Positions 5,739-7,123 of a stretch of 7,123 nt of DNA are shown here, in pieces (the first letter of the stretch is position 1; every line of letters starts with the position of its first letter). The notes under the pieces were generated by a model that saw only the letters and a program-made list of their open reading frames with translations, made no database searches and was not told where the DNA came from. This DNA is from Spirochaetales bacterium (GTDB taxonomy: Bacteria; Spirochaetota; Spirochaetia; Sphaerochaetales; Sphaerochaetaceae), in contig JAAZJI010000085.1 of assembly GCA_012800465.1 (NCBI GenBank), positions 1 through 7,123 on the forward strand, given 5' to 3'. A program made the translations under genes and the position numbers.

Positions 5739-6428
5739 ATGTACCGTCATCTTTTTCTTGACCTCGACGGGACGCTGATGGATTTCAGGGAAGCCGAGAG
5801 GCGGGCGTTCACCCTGATGGCCGGACAGCTGGAGATCCCGATCGACGAAGATTCCCACCTGCTCTTCGCCCGGGGCAACCGCGCCTGCTGGAAGGAACAC
5901 GAAGAGGGGCGGCTGTCGATCGAGGAGCTCTCCCTGAAGCGGTTCATCCTCTTCGGGGAGAGCGGCGGCCTCTCCTTCGATCCCGAATCGGCAAGCTCGG
6001 TGTATGAAGACCACCTCGGCCGCCAGGCGATCCTCTACCCCGAAACCCTCCCTCTGCTCACCCTTCTGAAGGACGAGGGATACCGCCTCCACATCGCATC
6101 CAACGGAATCGGCCGCGTCCAGCGGGGACGACTGGAGGCCTCGAACCTCGGCCGCTTCTTCGACCATCTCTTCATCTCCACCGAGATCGGAGTCTCGAAA
6201 CCCCGCCCCGGGTTCTTCGAACACATGCTCAGGACGACCGGAGCTAAGATGCGGGAGTGCGTAATGATCGGGGACTCCCTCTCCAGCGACATCCAAGGGG
6301 CGCTGGATGTTCACATGGACTGCATCTGGATCAACGCCGAACATCAGGAGACCTCCCTCGAACCGACCTACACGATCACCTCCCTTTCCGAGCTCCACCC
6401 CCTCCTCGATTCACTGAAGAAAGAGTGA
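5739..6428 (+). CDS. HAD-superfamily phosphatase, YjjG/YfnB-like
   Basis: This 229-residue soluble hydrolase has all four HAD motifs. Motif I is DLDGT at 8-12 (nucleophile Asp8, acid/base Asp10), motif II is ASNG at 120-123 (Ser121), motif III is Lys154 in GVSKPRPGFF, and motif IV is GDSLSSD at 178-184 (Asp179, Asp184). A helical type-1 cap lies between about 15 and 95. The ending CIWINAEHQETSLEPTYTI, followed by SLSEL, closely recalls E. coli YjjG (CWLNAHH, PTWTVSSLHEL), a pyrimidine nucleotidase that also removes non-canonical nucleotides. That substrate is plausible here but not proven; other HAD phosphatases share the fold. AAAGGAG (5725-5731), seven bases before the ATG, fixes the start. 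The gene diverges from the HdeD-like gene, and I see no partner in an operon. Confidence 0.9.
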   Translation: MYRHLFLDLDGTLMDFREAERRAFTLMAGQLEIPIDEDSHLLFARGNRACWKEHEEGRLSIEELSLKRFILFGESGGLSFDPESASSVYEDHLGRQAILYPETLPLLTLLKDEGYRLHIASNGIGRVQRGRLEASNLGRFFDHLFISTEIGVSKPRPGFFEHMLRTTGAKMRECVMIGDSLSSDIQGALDVHMDCIWINAEHQETSLEPTYTITSLSELHPLLDSLKKE

Positions 6429-6559
6429 AAAAGACCCCTCTCGGACTCTTTACGGGGGCACCTTCCTGCCATACCCTTGACGTGTAACGATGCATTCCCG
6501 AGGGAGCCAACGACCTCCGGACACAGATCAAACCGTCGAAAGACAAAGGGGAGTCAACT
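6429..6559. other. Intergenic gap between HAD and barrel genes
   Basis: These 131 bases contain no convincing gene. AAAGAGT (6420-6426, at the HAD 3' end) can pair with ACTCTTT (6445-6451) across an 18-base loop, but no T-run follows, so it is a poor terminator. TTGACG at 6477-6482 is a strong -35 match, yet nothing resembling a -10 sits 16-18 bases further on. AAAGGGGAG at 6545-6553 is the ribosome site of the next gene. Confidence 0.5.
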
Positions 6560-7066
6560 ATGAAACGAATCGTGCTGCTGCTTGTGTTGCTGATCGCATC
6601 GGTCGCGCTCTTCGCCGGAGAACCGGTGAAGGGGATCGGAGTCGGAGTCTCCACGGGATTGCCGTTCCATGCCGGGGCCATGGGGGAGTACAACTTCGGG
6701 CCCGCGTATGCATCGGTGGAGCTCGCCTACGCGAGCGGACCGTATTTCCTCTTCCGGGTGGGCGGGGGATACAATTTCCCGGAACCGTTCGTGAACGACG
6801 CTTGGGGAATGGATCTCCGGTTGAGCGTCGGCGGGAGATTCTCAGGATATATCGGATCCTTCGGCGGTTCGGTGGTCGCCTCCGGGGCGTTCAGCATCCC
6901 CGTCACCTGGTCGTGGTACGCCGACGGAATCCCCTTGAAGGTCTTCGTCCAGGCCGGCCCGGACCTGTACTTCGGAGGAGGGGCGATGCAACTCGACTTC
7001 TCCGGTACCGCCGGGGTGATGTACGTCTTCTCACTCGAGCCCAAGCAGGGTGACATCGGCGATTAG
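6560..7066 (+). CDS. Exported small beta-barrel-like protein, probably outer membrane
   Basis: This 168-residue protein starts MKRIV and a hydrophobic run, giving a clear Sec signal peptide with likely cleavage after A19 (ALFA-G). The mature part alternates glycine, aromatic and small residues in short amphipathic strands, for example YASVELAYA, FLFRVGGGYNF, DLRLSVGGRF and KVFVQAGPDLYFGG. That pattern is typical of small outer-membrane barrels, perhaps eight strands. GTAGVMYVFS at 149-158 looks like a final strand, followed by a polar tail of about ten residues that is unusual for a barrel expected to end on an aromatic residue. No cysteine follows the signal, so it is not a lipoprotein. AAAGGGGAG, six bases upstream of the ATG, supports the start. 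The family is not recognised. The 3' end overlaps a probable leftward gene. Confidence 0.75.
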   Translation: MKRIVLLLVLLIASVALFAGEPVKGIGVGVSTGLPFHAGAMGEYNFGPAYASVELAYASGPYFLFRVGGGYNFPEPFVNDAWGMDLRLSVGGRFSGYIGSFGGSVVASGAFSIPVTWSWYADGIPLKVFVQAGPDLYFGGGAMQLDFSGTAGVMYVFSLEPKQGDIGD

Positions 7067-7123
7067 CAGCGCGTTGGGACCGGCGGGGTTGGATTCCTCG
7101 TCATTCGGATAGGTCAGATCGGG
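7031..7123 (-). CDS. C-terminal fragment of a leftward gene (5' end outside window)
   Basis: On the minus strand one frame is open from the right edge to a TGA at 7033-7031, giving 30 residues that end GPNALLIADVTLLGLE. The other two minus frames stop within about 25 bases of the edge. Third codon positions are roughly 73% G or C, like the real genes here, and no plus-strand start follows the barrel gene. It would overlap the last 36 bases of that gene tail to tail. The product is not recognisable from this fragment. Evidence is short, so the call is tentative. Confidence 0.45.
   Translation of the reverse strand, partial: PDLTYPNDEESNPAGPNALLIADVTLLGLE

Noticed and set aside
5664..6398. Minus-strand open frame of 244 codons opposite the HAD gene
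   Set aside because: The HAD gene on the plus strand has all four catalytic motifs and a strong ribosome site; this is its shadow.
6490..7053. Plus-strand open frame of 187 codons overlapping the barrel gene
   Set aside because: The product is arginine-rich with no domain. The frame starting at 6560 has a signal peptide and ribosome site.
1..7123. CRISPR array, tRNA or rRNA gene, insertion sequence
   Set aside because: No regularly spaced repeats, cloverleaf or rRNA-like sequence, transposase or terminal inverted repeats were seen by eye on either strand.

Overview
The window looks like chromosomal DNA from a GC-rich bacterium, most likely a spirochaete (Spirochaetota; a Sphaerochaeta-like relative is my guess). 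The best evidence is the elongation factor G. It has the HIDSGKTT P-loop and an overall sequence typical of the mitochondrial-type/spirochaetal EF-G1 (spdEFG1) lineage rather than ordinary FusA. A small beta-barrel-like exported protein with a Sphaerochaeta-style signal peptide and a small eight-cysteine protein also fit. The phylum call is inference from memory of these families; no search was run.

Layout. Positions 1-139 hold the 3' end of a rightward gene, probably RhuM-like. It is AT-richer and uses AGA arginine codons, unlike the rest of the window, so it may be the edge of an acquired segment. Next is a rightward membrane-anchored DNA/RNA non-specific endonuclease (191-1219). It converges, across a hairpin, on a leftward RecA/KaiC-like P-loop protein (1271-1978). 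Upstream of that lies the leftward EF-G gene (2102-4210), separated from it by a terminator-like hairpin. A 184-base divergent intergenic region (4211-4394) carries candidate promoters in both directions and a terminator-shaped hairpin.

Rightward from there a HIT-family nucleotide-binding protein (4395-4799) is translationally coupled to the eight-cysteine putative zinc protein (4799-5077). That pair converges on a leftward six-helix HdeD/DUF308 membrane protein (5074-5664), and the two stop codons overlap in a CTAG palindrome. A YjjG-like HAD phosphatase (5739-6428) diverges from the HdeD gene. After a 131-base gap comes the exported barrel-like protein (6560-7066). The window ends inside what appears to be the C-terminus of a leftward gene (7031-7123) that overlaps the barrel gene tail to tail.

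Functionally this is a mixed housekeeping neighbourhood: translation, nucleotide metabolism or clean-up (HIT, HAD, nuclease) and envelope proteins. Only the HIT/cysteine-protein pair is clearly one operon. I see no tRNA, rRNA, CRISPR array, insertion sequence or complete mobile element. I do not see an unambiguous new system. The least explained items are the P-loop protein that seems to lack the usual catalytic glutamates, the cysteine protein, and the divergent EF-G/HIT intergenic region.
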